DNA of 42,122 nucleotides from Rubrobacter sp. GTDB taxonomy: Bacteria > Actinomycetota > Rubrobacteria > Rubrobacterales > Rubrobacteraceae. The notes under the pieces are model-generated. The model saw nothing but the letters and a program-made list of their open reading frames with translations. It had not been told where the DNA came from and ran no database searches. Shown one piece after another: positions 23,325 through 31,686 of this stretch. A program made the position numbers and the translations under genes. The stretch is from positions 1-42,122 of the forward strand of contig JACCWD010000160.1 of assembly GCA_013697825.1 (NCBI GenBank). Direction: 5' to 3'. The stretch's first letter is position 1. Each line of letters starts with the position of its first letter.

Positions 23325-24067
23325 GCGTGGAAATACTCCCTTTCCAAAACCTCGACGAGCCGGAAGACGGCTTCGGTTTGCAGCAAGCGATCCTCGAAGA
23401 AGTCGGAGCGAGGGAGCGCGGGGCGGCGATGCTCGCGTGGAGTTCGTCACCGTACGTCGCGGCGACGAGGCTCGAAACGAGGCTTCCGGGCTTCGAGAAA
23501 GCGGTGGAGGACGCGGAAAACCTCGGCTTTCCGGTGATGGTTCGGAATTCGGGGGGTGGGGCCGTCGCTGCGAACGAAGGCTCGCTCTCTTTTTCGCTCA
23601 CCTTCCCGGTCGAGGATATGAGGCGCGATCTTTTCGAGAGGTATGGGGAGGGTGTGAGCCTCGTGTCCGCCGCTCTCCGGCGCGTCGGCGTCGAGGCCGA
23701 GGGCGGCGAAGTCGAGGGGGAGTTTTGTCCGGGGGCTTATTCGGTGAGATCCGGGGGAGAAAATGGAGTGAAGCGAGCGGGCCTCGCGCAGCGGGTGACG
23801 AAGCGGGCCGCGAGGATCGAAGCCCTCATCCTCGTCCGAGACACGGACACGCTTGTCCCGATCCTCGAAAAATTCTACGGCTCGCTCGACCTCCTTTTCC
23901 GGCCTTCGAGCGTCGGGGATTTGCCCGCGAGCGTCCCGGAAGTCGCCGAAGCGCTTTCGGCGGAGGTTCGGGAGAGATACGGAGGTTCGGAAGGTTCCCT
24001 CTCCGAGGCGGCCTTCGAGCGGGCGCAGGAGATGCGCGGGGAGTGGCGGGCGCACCGACCGTCGTAG
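23321..24067 (+). CDS. Lipoate-protein ligase A family protein
   Basis: This 248-residue protein belongs to the BPL/LplA/LipB superfamily, which attaches lipoyl or octanoyl groups to carrier proteins. It has the substrate loop MVRNSGGGAVAANEGSLSFS in place of RRxSGGG. It also has the segment EFCPGAYSVRSGGENGVKRA followed by GLAQR, which holds the expected catalytic lysine before AGLAQR. Length fits the short LplA-like proteins of actinobacteria and firmicutes. The exact acyl substrate is unknown. ATG 23321 overlaps the methyltransferase stop. Confidence 0.85.
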   Translation: MSVEILPFQNLDEPEDGFGLQQAILEEVGARERGAAMLAWSSSPYVAATRLETRLPGFEKAVEDAENLGFPVMVRNSGGGAVAANEGSLSFSLTFPVEDMRRDLFERYGEGVSLVSAALRRVGVEAEGGEVEGEFCPGAYSVRSGGENGVKRAGLAQRVTKRAARIEALILVRDTDTLVPILEKFYGSLDLLFRPSSVGDLPASVPEVAEALSAEVRERYGGSEGSLSEAAFERAQEMRGEWRAHRPS

Positions 24068-24441
24068 CGACCTCGCCCGGCGGGCCATCTCTCACCGAGT
24101 CGTTTCTCACCGAGCCGCCACATCGAACAAACAATCCCGGATGGCGGAGACGCGCCCCTTCAAATGCGCTCCACGAGGAATCCGGCGGTCGCTTTGCTCG
24201 CCGGGAACCGCGCCACGCTTCACACCGCGCTTCGCTTCGCGGTGCTTCGGCAAAGGCGGTTCGCGCACCGTCCGTGCGGAGTCGGGGAAAGAATGGGGGC
24301 GAAAGCCGCGCCGTCGAAGCTCCCTTTCGAATCCGGCGAGAGATCGTCGGATGAGGAGGCGAAAGCATCCGGGGGAGCGCTTCGAGAGCCCGCCGACTCC
24401 CGACAGGAGCGAAAGCGAGTGGCCCCGGCGGAGCGGCGCCT
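24068..24441. other. Intergenic stretch with a family C repeat
   Basis: This 374-bp spacer lies between the convergent lipoate ligase and pilT genes. I find no gene in it. It contains many short GC-rich quasi-repeats and at 24397-24430 a family C copy (CCGACTCCCGACAGGAGCGA followed by AAGCGAGTGG). Confidence 0.6.
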
Positions 24442-25539
24442 CTATCCGGCCTCGTTTCCGCGGCGGCTCAGGCCGAGGGCTTGAACCATGAGGCGGAAAT
24501 TTTGTGGCTGGCTGGCGGCCCGGAGGGCTTCGGCGTATTCGACCTTGCCTTCCTCGATGAGCTTGAGGAGGGCTTGATCGTAGGTTTGCATCCCATAGTA
24601 TTCGCCCTCGCCGATGGCGTCCTGGATCTGCCCGGTCTTCTCCGGGTCGAGGATGAAGTCCCGGATGCGCCCCGTCGTCACCATCACCTCGACCGCCGCG
24701 GCGCGCCCGCCGCCGACGGCGGGGATGAGCCTTTGGCCGATGATGCCCTTCAAGGTTCCGGCGGTCATCGCCCGGACTTGCTCACGCTCGTGCGACGGGA
24801 AGAGGTCGATCATGCGGTTTATCGTCTCCGTCGCGTCCACGGTGTGGAGCGTGGAGAGGACGAGATGGCCCGTCTCCGCCGCCGAGAGGGCGATTTGCGC
24901 GCTTTCGGTGTCCCGGATCTCACCGATCAAAATAATGTCCGGGTCTTGGCGGAGAACCCTTCGGAGAGCCCTCCCGAAAGAGGCCGTGTCCGCGCCGACC
25001 TCGCGCTGGTTTATGAGGCTTTGGTCGTCGCGGTGGAGGAACTCGATGGGGTCTTCGATGGTGACGATGTGCCTCGCCTCCGTGCGATTCACGAGGTCTA
25101 TCATGGCCGCGAGCGTCGTTGATTTCCCGCTCCCCGTGGTTCCGGTCACGAGGACGATGCCGCGCTCTTCTTTGGCGAGAGCCTTCACGGCCTCCGGCAA
25201 GCCGAGGTCGTCTATGTACGGGATGTCGAAAGGGACGAAGCGCATCACGACGGAGATGGAGCCCCGCTGGCGGAAGGCGTTCACCCGGAAGCGGCCCACG
25301 CCCTCGACGGCGTAGGAAAAGTCCGCCTCGCCCTGCGTGTCGAACTCCTCGGCGAGTTTCTCCGGCAATATTTCCGCGAGGACTTCCTCGGTGTCGGCGG
25401 GCCACAGTTTTCCGTGTTGCTCGAGGCGGATCAAACGCCCGCTCACCCTCACCGCCGGGAAAGAGCCGGCTTTGAGATGGAGGTCGCTCCCCCCCATCTC
25501 GACCATCTCCCCGACAAGAACCGACACTTTGACCGCCAC
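24442..25539 (-). CDS. pilT: PilT-type pilus retraction ATPase
   Basis: This 365-residue secretion-superfamily ATPase has the PilT N-terminal domain (GGSDLHLKAGSFPAVRVSG), Walker A (GTTGSGKSTT), the Asp box with Walker B (DPDIILIGEIRD), and the His box (AAETGHLVLSTLHT). A C-terminal helical region follows. PilT depolymerises type IV pili at the inner face of the membrane. GTG 25539 has GGAGG 5 nt upstream; an in-frame GTG two codons earlier is too close to that site. It is divergent from pilB. A second PilT-like ATPase is at 27775-28917. Confidence 0.92.
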   Translation of the reverse strand: MAVKVSVLVGEMVEMGGSDLHLKAGSFPAVRVSGRLIRLEQHGKLWPADTEEVLAEILPEKLAEEFDTQGEADFSYAVEGVGRFRVNAFRQRGSISVVMRFVPFDIPYIDDLGLPEAVKALAKEERGIVLVTGTTGSGKSTTLAAMIDLVNRTEARHIVTIEDPIEFLHRDDQSLINQREVGADTASFGRALRRVLRQDPDIILIGEIRDTESAQIALSAAETGHLVLSTLHTVDATETINRMIDLFPSHEREQVRAMTAGTLKGIIGQRLIPAVGGGRAAAVEVMVTTGRIRDFILDPEKTGQIQDAIGEGEYYGMQTYDQALLKLIEEGKVEYAEALRAASQPQNFRLMVQALGLSRRGNEAG

Positions 25540-25702
25540 CCGCACCTCCGCCGAAGAACTCCCGAAACCATGAACACTCCTTTTTCAGTATGCCCACATT
25601 TCGGCGGCGAGCGCAATGGGTGGATCGTACGCCCTTTGTCTGCGGCCGCCGGAAAAATTCCGCCGCCGACGCTAAAGAAACACGCCCGCCGTCCGATAAC
25701 AA

Positions 25703-25748
25703 CTCCATGCGGGGGAGCTACGTGCCAACGTGTCCCCGGGCATGGGAG
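25703..25748 (+). promoter_or_regulatory. Extended hairpin over the pilB ribosome-binding site and start
   Basis: CTCCATGCGGGGGA (25703-25716) can pair with TCCCCGGGCATGGGAG (25733-25748), and an inner ACGT-GCCA-ACGT stem fills the loop. The left arm holds the only Shine-Dalgarno-like GGGGGAG, and the loop and right arm hold GTG 25730. The fold would hide the start site, so translational control is possible. It does not match the c-di-GMP-I riboswitch core. Confidence 0.45.
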
Positions 25749-27550
25749 CGAGCGGCGGACGGCCGGAGTCGAAAGTAGAGAGAGCCATAGGCATCCAGCT
25801 AAGAAAGATCGAGGGCATGAAGCAGGCGGGCGCCGGGCGCGGCGGCCTCCTCGGCGGGAGCTTGTGGGACGAGCTCATCTCCGAGGGGGTCATCTCCGAG
25901 GGGGTCATCTCCGAGGCGCAGCTTCACCAGGCGAGGGAGATGCAACAAGACGACCCGAGGGATCTCGGGAAGATCCTCATCTCGCTCGGCTTCGTCTCCA
26001 GCGAGGACGTCGCGAGGGCGCAAGCACGCCGCCTCCGCCTCCGATACGTCGAGGTGACGGAGAAGGATGTGGACAAAGGCGCCCTCGGCCTCGTCCCGGA
26101 CAACTTGCTCCGCAAACACCGGGCATTGCCGCTCAAGCTCGAGGACGGGAGGCTCGTGATCGCGCTCGGCGACCCGCTGAATATCCAGGCGCTCGAAGAT
26201 TTGCGGATGTCCTCCGGGCATCCCGTCTCGCCCGTCGTGGCCTCCGAGGAGGCGATAGACAAAGCCCTCATAAAGCTCTTCGCCGCCGGGGAGAACATGA
26301 CGAGCATCCTCGAAGACGCCGACCGCGACGAGGACGACACTTCCGACGAAGGCGCCGAGATCGACCTCGGCATAAGCTCGAGGCCGGACGAGCGCCCGGT
26401 CATACGCCTCGTGAGCTCGATTTTGCAGCAAGCCATCTCTGAGCGAGCCTCGGACATCCACGTCGAGCCGCGCTCGAACAACCTCGCCATACGCTTCCGC
26501 GTGGACGGCATGATCCGCGACATCATGTCCATCCCCCCGAAGCTCCAAAGCGGTGTCACCGCGAGGCTCAAGATCATCGCGAACTTGAATATCGCGGAGA
26601 AGAGGCTCCCGCAAGACGGGCGCTTCTCGGTGAAGATAGGCGGCCAGAAAGTGGACTTCCGGGTGGCGACGTTGCCGACGGTGTTTGGGGAGAAGATGGT
26701 CCTCCGGCTCCTCGAAACCTCGAATATCCTCATGGAACTCACGGATCTCGGCTTCTCCCCGGAGGTGTACAAGATTTACCGCGAGGTCTTCAACCGGCCG
26801 TACGGCGCGATCCTCGTCACCGGCCCGACGGGAAGCGGGAAGTCAACGACGCTTTACGCGACATTGAACGAGCTGAACACGCCGGAGAAGAACATCATTA
26901 CGGTCGAGGATCCGGTGGAGTACCGCATAGGCGGCATAAACCAGGTTCAGACGAACAGCCGCGTCGGATTGACTTTCGCGACCGCCTTGCGAAACATCCT
27001 CCGCAGCGACCCGGACGTGGTGATGATCGGCGAGATCCGCGACTACGAGACCGCGAAGATAGCCGTCGAATCCGCGATGACGGGCCATCTCGTCCTCGCG
27101 ACCCTCCATACAAACGACGCCCCCGGCGCATTGACCCGCCTCACGGACATGGGCGTGGAGCCTTTCCTCACGTCGTCGTCGGTGGATTGCGTGATCGCCC
27201 AAAGGCTCGCACGTCGTTTATGCGAGCGATGCAAGCGGCCCATCGAGGTCGAGCGGGCGGTCCTCGGGGACGCGGGCTTCCCGTTCGATCTCATGAAGGG
27301 CGAGCCGAACTTCCACGAGCCTGTCGGCTGCGACAAGTGCGGCGGCACGGGGTACCGGGGCCGCCTCGGAATCTACGAGCTAATGGTGATGACCGAGAAG
27401 ATAAAAGACCTCCTCCTCGCCCGCGGCTCCGACGACGAAATCGCCCGAGCAGCCCACGAAGCCGGAATGGCCCCGCTCCGCTCCGACGGATTGCTAAAAG
27501 CGGCCCGCGGACGGACGAGCATCGGCGAAGTGCTTCGGACGGTGGTTTGA
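25730..27550 (+). CDS. pilB: PilB/GspE-type pilus assembly ATPase
   Basis: The 606-residue ATPase powers type IV pilus extension. The N-terminal GspE-II domain (SLWDELISEG... to about 190) includes a small coding duplication, SEGVISEGVISEAQ. The ATPase core has ASDIHVEPRSNNLAIRFRVDG, Walker A (GPTGSGKSTTLYATLNEL), the Asp box (DPDVVMIGEIRDYETAKIAV), and the His box (TGHLVLATLHTNDAPGALTR). The C-terminal zinc motif is CERCK...CDKCGGTGYRGR. The start is uncertain: GTG 25730 gives the full frame, but Met30 (25817) would also give a normal N-terminus. It begins the pilB-pilT2-pilC unit. Confidence 0.93.
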   Translation: MSPGMGASGGRPESKVERAIGIQLRKIEGMKQAGAGRGGLLGGSLWDELISEGVISEGVISEAQLHQAREMQQDDPRDLGKILISLGFVSSEDVARAQARRLRLRYVEVTEKDVDKGALGLVPDNLLRKHRALPLKLEDGRLVIALGDPLNIQALEDLRMSSGHPVSPVVASEEAIDKALIKLFAAGENMTSILEDADRDEDDTSDEGAEIDLGISSRPDERPVIRLVSSILQQAISERASDIHVEPRSNNLAIRFRVDGMIRDIMSIPPKLQSGVTARLKIIANLNIAEKRLPQDGRFSVKIGGQKVDFRVATLPTVFGEKMVLRLLETSNILMELTDLGFSPEVYKIYREVFNRPYGAILVTGPTGSGKSTTLYATLNELNTPEKNIITVEDPVEYRIGGINQVQTNSRVGLTFATALRNILRSDPDVVMIGEIRDYETAKIAVESAMTGHLVLATLHTNDAPGALTRLTDMGVEPFLTSSSVDCVIAQRLARRLCERCKRPIEVERAVLGDAGFPFDLMKGEPNFHEPVGCDKCGGTGYRGRLGIYELMVMTEKIKDLLLARGSDDEIARAAHEAGMAPLRSDGLLKAARGRTSIGEVLRTVV

Positions 27551-27774
27551 ATGGCGCGAGTTGGAAAGGTCGGGAGTCGGGGTATTCCCGACGCACTTTC
27601 CTCCGACACCCTCGCCTTCCTGCCCGACGGGCTTTCGATGGATTCGACCGGAGGCTTCGGCGGCGGACGCCCCGCTTCCCCGCCACCTTTCCCGACTCCC
27701 GACAACCTCGGTTCTATCGCCAAGCGGAGCCGCGCCGATGAACATAGCACCATAGGAGAACGAAAGGCACGCCC
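27551..27774. other. Spacer between pilB and pilT2
   Basis: A 75-codon frame follows the pilB stop, but it has the composition of noncoding repeat (GTCGGGAGTCGGGG at 27569, TCCCGACTCCCGAC at 27694) and no homology I recognise. I treat it as intergenic sequence with family C-like modules. Confidence 0.5.
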
Positions 27775-28917
27775 ATGATCGAGATCGGACTCAACGACTA
27801 TCTTTTCGAGGCTTTGGATCGGGGGGCGAGCGATTTGCATCTTACGGCGGAAGCCCCGCCTTCCTTGCGGATTCATGGGGAGATCGTGGCTACGAACAAT
27901 CCGCCGCTCACGCCCTCGGACACCCGAGAGCTTATTTACGGAATTTTGACGGACATGCAAAGGAAGCGGCTGGAGGAGAATTTAGAGCTCGACTTCTCGT
28001 ACACGCTGCCGAAGATTTCGCGCTTCCGGGTGAACATATATTTCCAGAAGAACGCGCTCGGGGCGGCGTTCCGCATGATCCCGCACGAAATACAAGGTCT
28101 CCACGAACTCGGGCTGCCGAAGATCGTCGAGGAGCTCACGGAAAAGCCGCGCGGGCTTTTCCTCGTCACCGGGCCGACCGGGAGCGGGAAGTCCACGACG
28201 CTCGCGGCCATGATAGACCGCATAAACGAGAATCGGCGCGAACACATAATGAGCGTCGAAGACCCCATCGAGTTTATCCACACCCACAAGCGGTGCATCG
28301 TGAACCAGCGCGAGGTCGGTCAGGATACGAAGGGCTTCGCGAACGCATTGAAGCATGTTCTTCGCCAAGACCCGGACGTCATCCTCGTCGGGGAGATGCG
28401 TGATCTCGAAACTGTTTCGCTCGCCATCACGGCGGCGGAGACCGGGCATATGGTTTTCGCGACGCTCCATACGCAGGATGCTCTGCAGACGATTGACCGG
28501 GTGATCGACGTGTTCCCGCCGCATCAGCAGCAGCAAGTCCGGACGCAGCTCGCGAACGCGATTCAAGGGGTCATCACGCAGACGCTAATCCCGAAGCGCG
28601 GCGGCGAGGGGCGGGCGGTGTCGTGCGAGGTACTCATCGCGACGCCGGGGGTTCGGAACCTGATCCGGGAGGGGAAGAACCACCAGCTTTACTCGGCGAT
28701 GCAGACGGGCGGGAAGTTCGGGATGCAGACGATGGACGCTTCGCTCGTTGACCTCATGAGGCGTGGGGTCGTGTCCCGGGAGGAGGCCGAGAAGCGTTCG
28801 TCGAACCCCGACGAGCTGAAGCGGCTTATGGGAGGATCCACCGCTTCAAGCTCGTCGCACGGGAACGGCGCGAAACGGAGCAGCCTCTCGTCGGTGCCGA
28901 CGACGAAGAGGAGGTAA
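27775..28917 (+). CDS. Second PilT-like twitching ATPase
   Basis: This 380-residue PilT/PilU-type ATPase has the N-terminal signature GASDLHLTAEAPPSLRIHG, Walker A (GPTGSGKSTT), an Asp box reading QDPDVILVGEMRDLETVSLA, and a His box reading AAETGHMVFATLHTQDALQ. A Ser- and basic-rich tail (about 350-380) extends past the usual end. It differs clearly from the divergent pilT, so the locus carries two retraction-type ATPases, as in organisms with PilT and PilU. It lies between pilB and pilC in one orientation. Confidence 0.9.
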   Translation: MIEIGLNDYLFEALDRGASDLHLTAEAPPSLRIHGEIVATNNPPLTPSDTRELIYGILTDMQRKRLEENLELDFSYTLPKISRFRVNIYFQKNALGAAFRMIPHEIQGLHELGLPKIVEELTEKPRGLFLVTGPTGSGKSTTLAAMIDRINENRREHIMSVEDPIEFIHTHKRCIVNQREVGQDTKGFANALKHVLRQDPDVILVGEMRDLETVSLAITAAETGHMVFATLHTQDALQTIDRVIDVFPPHQQQQVRTQLANAIQGVITQTLIPKRGGEGRAVSCEVLIATPGVRNLIREGKNHQLYSAMQTGGKFGMQTMDASLVDLMRRGVVSREEAEKRSSNPDELKRLMGGSTASSSSHGNGAKRSSLSSVPTTKRR

Positions 28918-28923
28918 TCGAAG

Positions 28924-30135
28924 GTGGCGGTTTACAGCTATAAAGCGCGCGACCGGAAGGGGCGCATCCTCGAGGACACCGTCGAGGGGATGAACAAGGG
29001 GTCGGTCGCCGCCACGCTGCGCCAGGAAGGGCTCCTCGCCATAGATGTCAAGGAGCAAGGCGCCGGGCAGAAGGACATCCTCGAGCCTTTCAAGGGCGTC
29101 AAGCTCTCGGATCTCGTCATTTTCAGCAGGCAGTTCTCGACCATGATCAACGCCGGGCTTCCCATAGTCCGCGCCCTCCGCACCCTCGCCGAGCAAACCC
29201 CGAACAAGAAGCTCAAAGACACCATTGACCACGTTCGGAGCAACGTGGAGAGCGGCTCCGCCCTCTCGGAGGCGCTCGAGAAGCACCCCGACATCTTCAA
29301 CAAACTCTATGTGGAGATGGTCCGGGCGGGGGAAATCGGCGGGGTTCTCGACGAGGTTCTCCTCCGGGTCGCCTCGCAGCTCGAGAAGGATCAAGAACTG
29401 CGACGGAAGATAAAAAGCGCGATGACGTATCCGACGGTCGTGCTCATCCTCGCGATCCTCACCGGGGCGTTCATGCTCATCTTCATCGTCCCGATTTTCG
29501 CGAGGATGTTCACCGACCTCGGCGGGACGTTGCCGCTCCCCACCCGCATCGCCATCGGCGCCTCGGATATTTTGACGAGCATCTTCGGGATCTTCATAGC
29601 GGCGGGGGCGATTGGCGGCGTCGTCTTCTTCCTGCGTTGGATCAAGACGGAGAACGGTCGGAGGATATGGGGCCGGACGGTACTCAAGATTCCGTTCAAG
29701 ATCGGGGACGTGGTACAGAAAGGCGCCCTCGCCCGCTTCTCGCGCACCCTCGGCGCGCTCGGAACCGCCGGAGTGCCGATCCTCCAGGCTCTCGAAATAA
29801 CGGCCCACTCCTCGGGGAACTGGGTCATTGAGGACGCGCTGCTTCGGAGCCGGGACGCGATCCGGGAGGGACAGCCGATATACACGCCGCTCGAGGATGA
29901 AGCCGTCTTCCCGCCGATGGTGACGAGGATGCTCGCCGTCGGGGAGGAGACCGGGGAGATGGAGGAGATGCTCGAAAAGATCGCCGAATTCTACGAGTCC
30001 GAGGTGGACGCGACGGTCAAAGCATTGACGAGCATCATCGAGCCATTGATGATCGTGGTGGTCGGCGGGATAGTCGGGGCGATCATCATTTCGATGTACC
30101 TCCCGATGTTCAAAATCTTCGAGCTTATAGAGTAA
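28924..30135 (+). CDS. pilC: PilC-type pilus platform protein
   Basis: The 403-residue inner-membrane protein has the expected start VYSYKARDRKGRILEDTVEG and two T2SSF domains. The first contains FSRQFSTMINAGLPIVRALR and the second FSRTLGALGTAGVPILQALE. Three hydrophobic helices are visible: VVLILAILTGAFMLIFIVPIF near residue 180, one at about 220-240, and MIVVVGGIVGAIIISMYLPMF at the end. It couples the pilus ATPases to the fibre. GTG 28924 follows GGAGG by 9 nt and pilT2 by 6 bp. No pilin or prepilin peptidase gene follows in this window. Confidence 0.93.
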   Translation: MAVYSYKARDRKGRILEDTVEGMNKGSVAATLRQEGLLAIDVKEQGAGQKDILEPFKGVKLSDLVIFSRQFSTMINAGLPIVRALRTLAEQTPNKKLKDTIDHVRSNVESGSALSEALEKHPDIFNKLYVEMVRAGEIGGVLDEVLLRVASQLEKDQELRRKIKSAMTYPTVVLILAILTGAFMLIFIVPIFARMFTDLGGTLPLPTRIAIGASDILTSIFGIFIAAGAIGGVVFFLRWIKTENGRRIWGRTVLKIPFKIGDVVQKGALARFSRTLGALGTAGVPILQALEITAHSSGNWVIEDALLRSRDAIREGQPIYTPLEDEAVFPPMVTRMLAVGEETGEMEEMLEKIAEFYESEVDATVKALTSIIEPLMIVVVGGIVGAIIISMYLPMFKIFELIE

Positions 30136-30202
30136 ACGCCTGGAAACGTTGCGGCCGTGCCAGTATCCGAAGCCTTCGACGGGGTTCGTGGCCGACTCCG
30201 CT

Positions 30203-30360
30203 GAAACCGACCGCGGTCTCCCGGCGGCGAAGGCCGAGTTCGCCGAAGCCGCCGCTTTTCATGGGGCGTAATTACCCGGCCTCGGAGAGGATTTCGTCGC
30301 CGAAGTCGGGCGTGCCATAAATGATCTTTCGCGTAATCTGGAACTGGGAACGCCTTATGA
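30203..30360 (+). pseudogene. Decayed ParE/RelE-type toxin gene
   Basis: One frame reads LPAAKAEFAEAAAFHGA, then TAA (30269-30271), then LPGLGEDFVAEVGRAINDLS and RNLELGTPYEQ. This is the characteristic ParE toxin pattern (paAxxEf.eA..Y...pgLge.F..Ev..ai..l...Pe.G.p). The in-frame stop and loss of the C-terminal RRxxLxxFPY segment show it is broken. No intact antitoxin is visible beside it. It occupies the gap between pilC and the convergent thiolase gene. Confidence 0.55.
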
Positions 30361-30399
30361 ACAGATCCAGCCTTGTTCTCGGCGGTGGCACGACAAAGA

Positions 30400-30424
30400 G
30401 GGCCGGGGAACCACGCCCCGACCC
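30400..30424 (-). terminator. Probable terminator of the thiolase transcript
   Basis: On the minus strand GGGTCGGGG, a 7-nt loop and CCCCGGCCC form an 8-bp stem with one mismatch, followed by TCTTTGT. It begins 19 nt after the thiolase stop codon. Confidence 0.55.
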
Positions 30425-30442
30425 TCCACATAAATTCCTCCG

Positions 30443-31621
30443 CTAATTCTGCAAATTCTCGAAGATCCCCGCGGCCCCCATTCCACCGCCGATGCACATC
30501 GTGACCATGCCGTAACGAGAGTTCCGACGCTTCATCTCGTGGATTAGCTGGACGGTGAGCTTGGTTCCGGTCGCGCCCATTGGATGCCCGAGCGCGATCG
30601 CCCCGCCGTTGACGTTCGTCTTCTCGATGTCCATGCCGACCTCCCGAATAACGGCGAGAGCCTGAGCCGCGAACGCCTCGTTGAACTCGATGAGGTCGAT
30701 GTCTTCCATCGAAAGCCCGGTCTGTTCGAGAACCTTCGGAATGGCGACGGTCGGACCGACGCCCATGACCTCCGGGCGGACACCGCCGATTGCGAACCCG
30801 ACGAACCGGACGAGCGGAGTGAGTCCGCGACGTTCCGCCTCCTCCCGCTCCATGACGACGACGGCGGCGGCTCCGTCGCTTCTTTGCGACGAGTTCCCCG
30901 CCGTGACCGTCCCGCCGTTCATGAAGGCGGGACGGAGTTTGGCGAGCTGTTCGGCGGAGGTATCGCGAGGTCCTTCGTCGCGCCGGAAGGTCGTCTCCAT
31001 CCGTTGCGTCTCGCCGTTCTCATCCACCCACTCGTAATCCACGTCGAGGGGTGTGATCTCCTCGTCGAAGCGACCCGACTCCACCGCGTCCCTCGCCCGT
31101 TCGTGGCTGCGGAGCGCGAACTCGTCTTGATCCTCGCGCGAAACCCCGAACTCTTTGGCGACTTGCTCACCCGTGAGCCCCATCCCCATATAAATCGAGG
31201 GATTCATCTCCACGAGCTTCGGATTCGGGGCGAAGAGCGGCATGTTTATCGTAGTCGACATATGCTCCGTCCCACCCGCGATAATGGTCTTCGCATTCCC
31301 GACCATAATCCTCTCGGCGGCGGTGGCGATGGTTTGCAAGCCGGACGAGCAAAACCGATTCACAGTCTGAGCCGGAACGGTGTCGGGAAGCCCCGCGAGG
31401 AGCGAACATTGCCGCGCAATATTATTCCCTTGCGTCCCCTCCGGAATCGCGCACCCGATAATAACGTCCTCGATCTCCTCTTTCTCCACCCCGCCCGAGC
31501 GCTCGATGGCGGCTCGAATTGCGGCGGCGGCCATATCATCGGGCATCGAACCACGGAGCGTCCCTCGCGGAGCGCGTCCCACGGCGGTGCGAGCCGCCGA
31601 AACTATCACTGCTTCGTTCAT
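30443..31621 (-). CDS. fadA: Acetyl-CoA acyltransferase (beta-oxidation thiolase)
   Basis: This 392-residue thiolase cleaves 3-ketoacyl-CoA to acetyl-CoA and a shortened acyl-CoA. The catalytic triad is visible: Cys91 ([12 protein letters not shown]), His346 ([16 protein letters not shown]) and Cys376 ([12 protein letters not shown]). It begins [21 protein letters not shown] 31621 has GAAGGAGG at normal spacing. It lies 65 bp downstream of the FadN-like gene with a family A repeat between, matching the fadN-fadA pairing known from Bacillus. Confidence 0.93.
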   Translation of the reverse strand: MNEAVIVSAARTAVGRAPRGTLRGSMPDDMAAAAIRAAIERSGGVEKEEIEDVIIGCAIPEGTQGNNIARQCSLLAGLPDTVPAQTVNRFCSSGLQTIATAAERIMVGNAKTIIAGGTEHMSTTINMPLFAPNPKLVEMNPSIYMGMGLTGEQVAKEFGVSREDQDEFALRSHERARDAVESGRFDEEITPLDVDYEWVDENGETQRMETTFRRDEGPRDTSAEQLAKLRPAFMNGGTVTAGNSSQRSDGAAAVVVMEREEAERRGLTPLVRFVGFAIGGVRPEVMGVGPTVAIPKVLEQTGLSMEDIDLIEFNEAFAAQALAVIREVGMDIEKTNVNGGAIALGHPMGATGTKLTVQLIHEMKRRNSRYGMVTMCIGGGMGAAGIFENLQN

Positions 31622-31637
31622 GAATCCTCCTTCGTCG

Positions 31638-31686
31638 GATTTGTTCTTTGTTCTTAGCTAAAAACTGAGAACTAAAAACCAATAAC
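31638..31686. repeat. Family A repeat between fadN and fadA
   Basis: TTGTTCTTTGTTCTTAGCTA is followed by AAAACTGAGAACTAAAAACC and AATAACT. The halves are complementary. As in the sulfate operon, the repeat sits between two co-oriented genes of one pathway. Confidence 0.65.

Noticed and set aside
25560-25800. A c-di-GMP-I (GEMM) riboswitch upstream of pilB
   Set aside because: A strong hairpin exists, but the tetraloop/receptor and conserved core sequences of GEMM are absent.
27551-27778. A 75-codon gene directly after pilB
   Set aside because: Its sequence is made of family C-like repeat modules, it lacks a ribosome-binding site of its own and has no homology I recognise.
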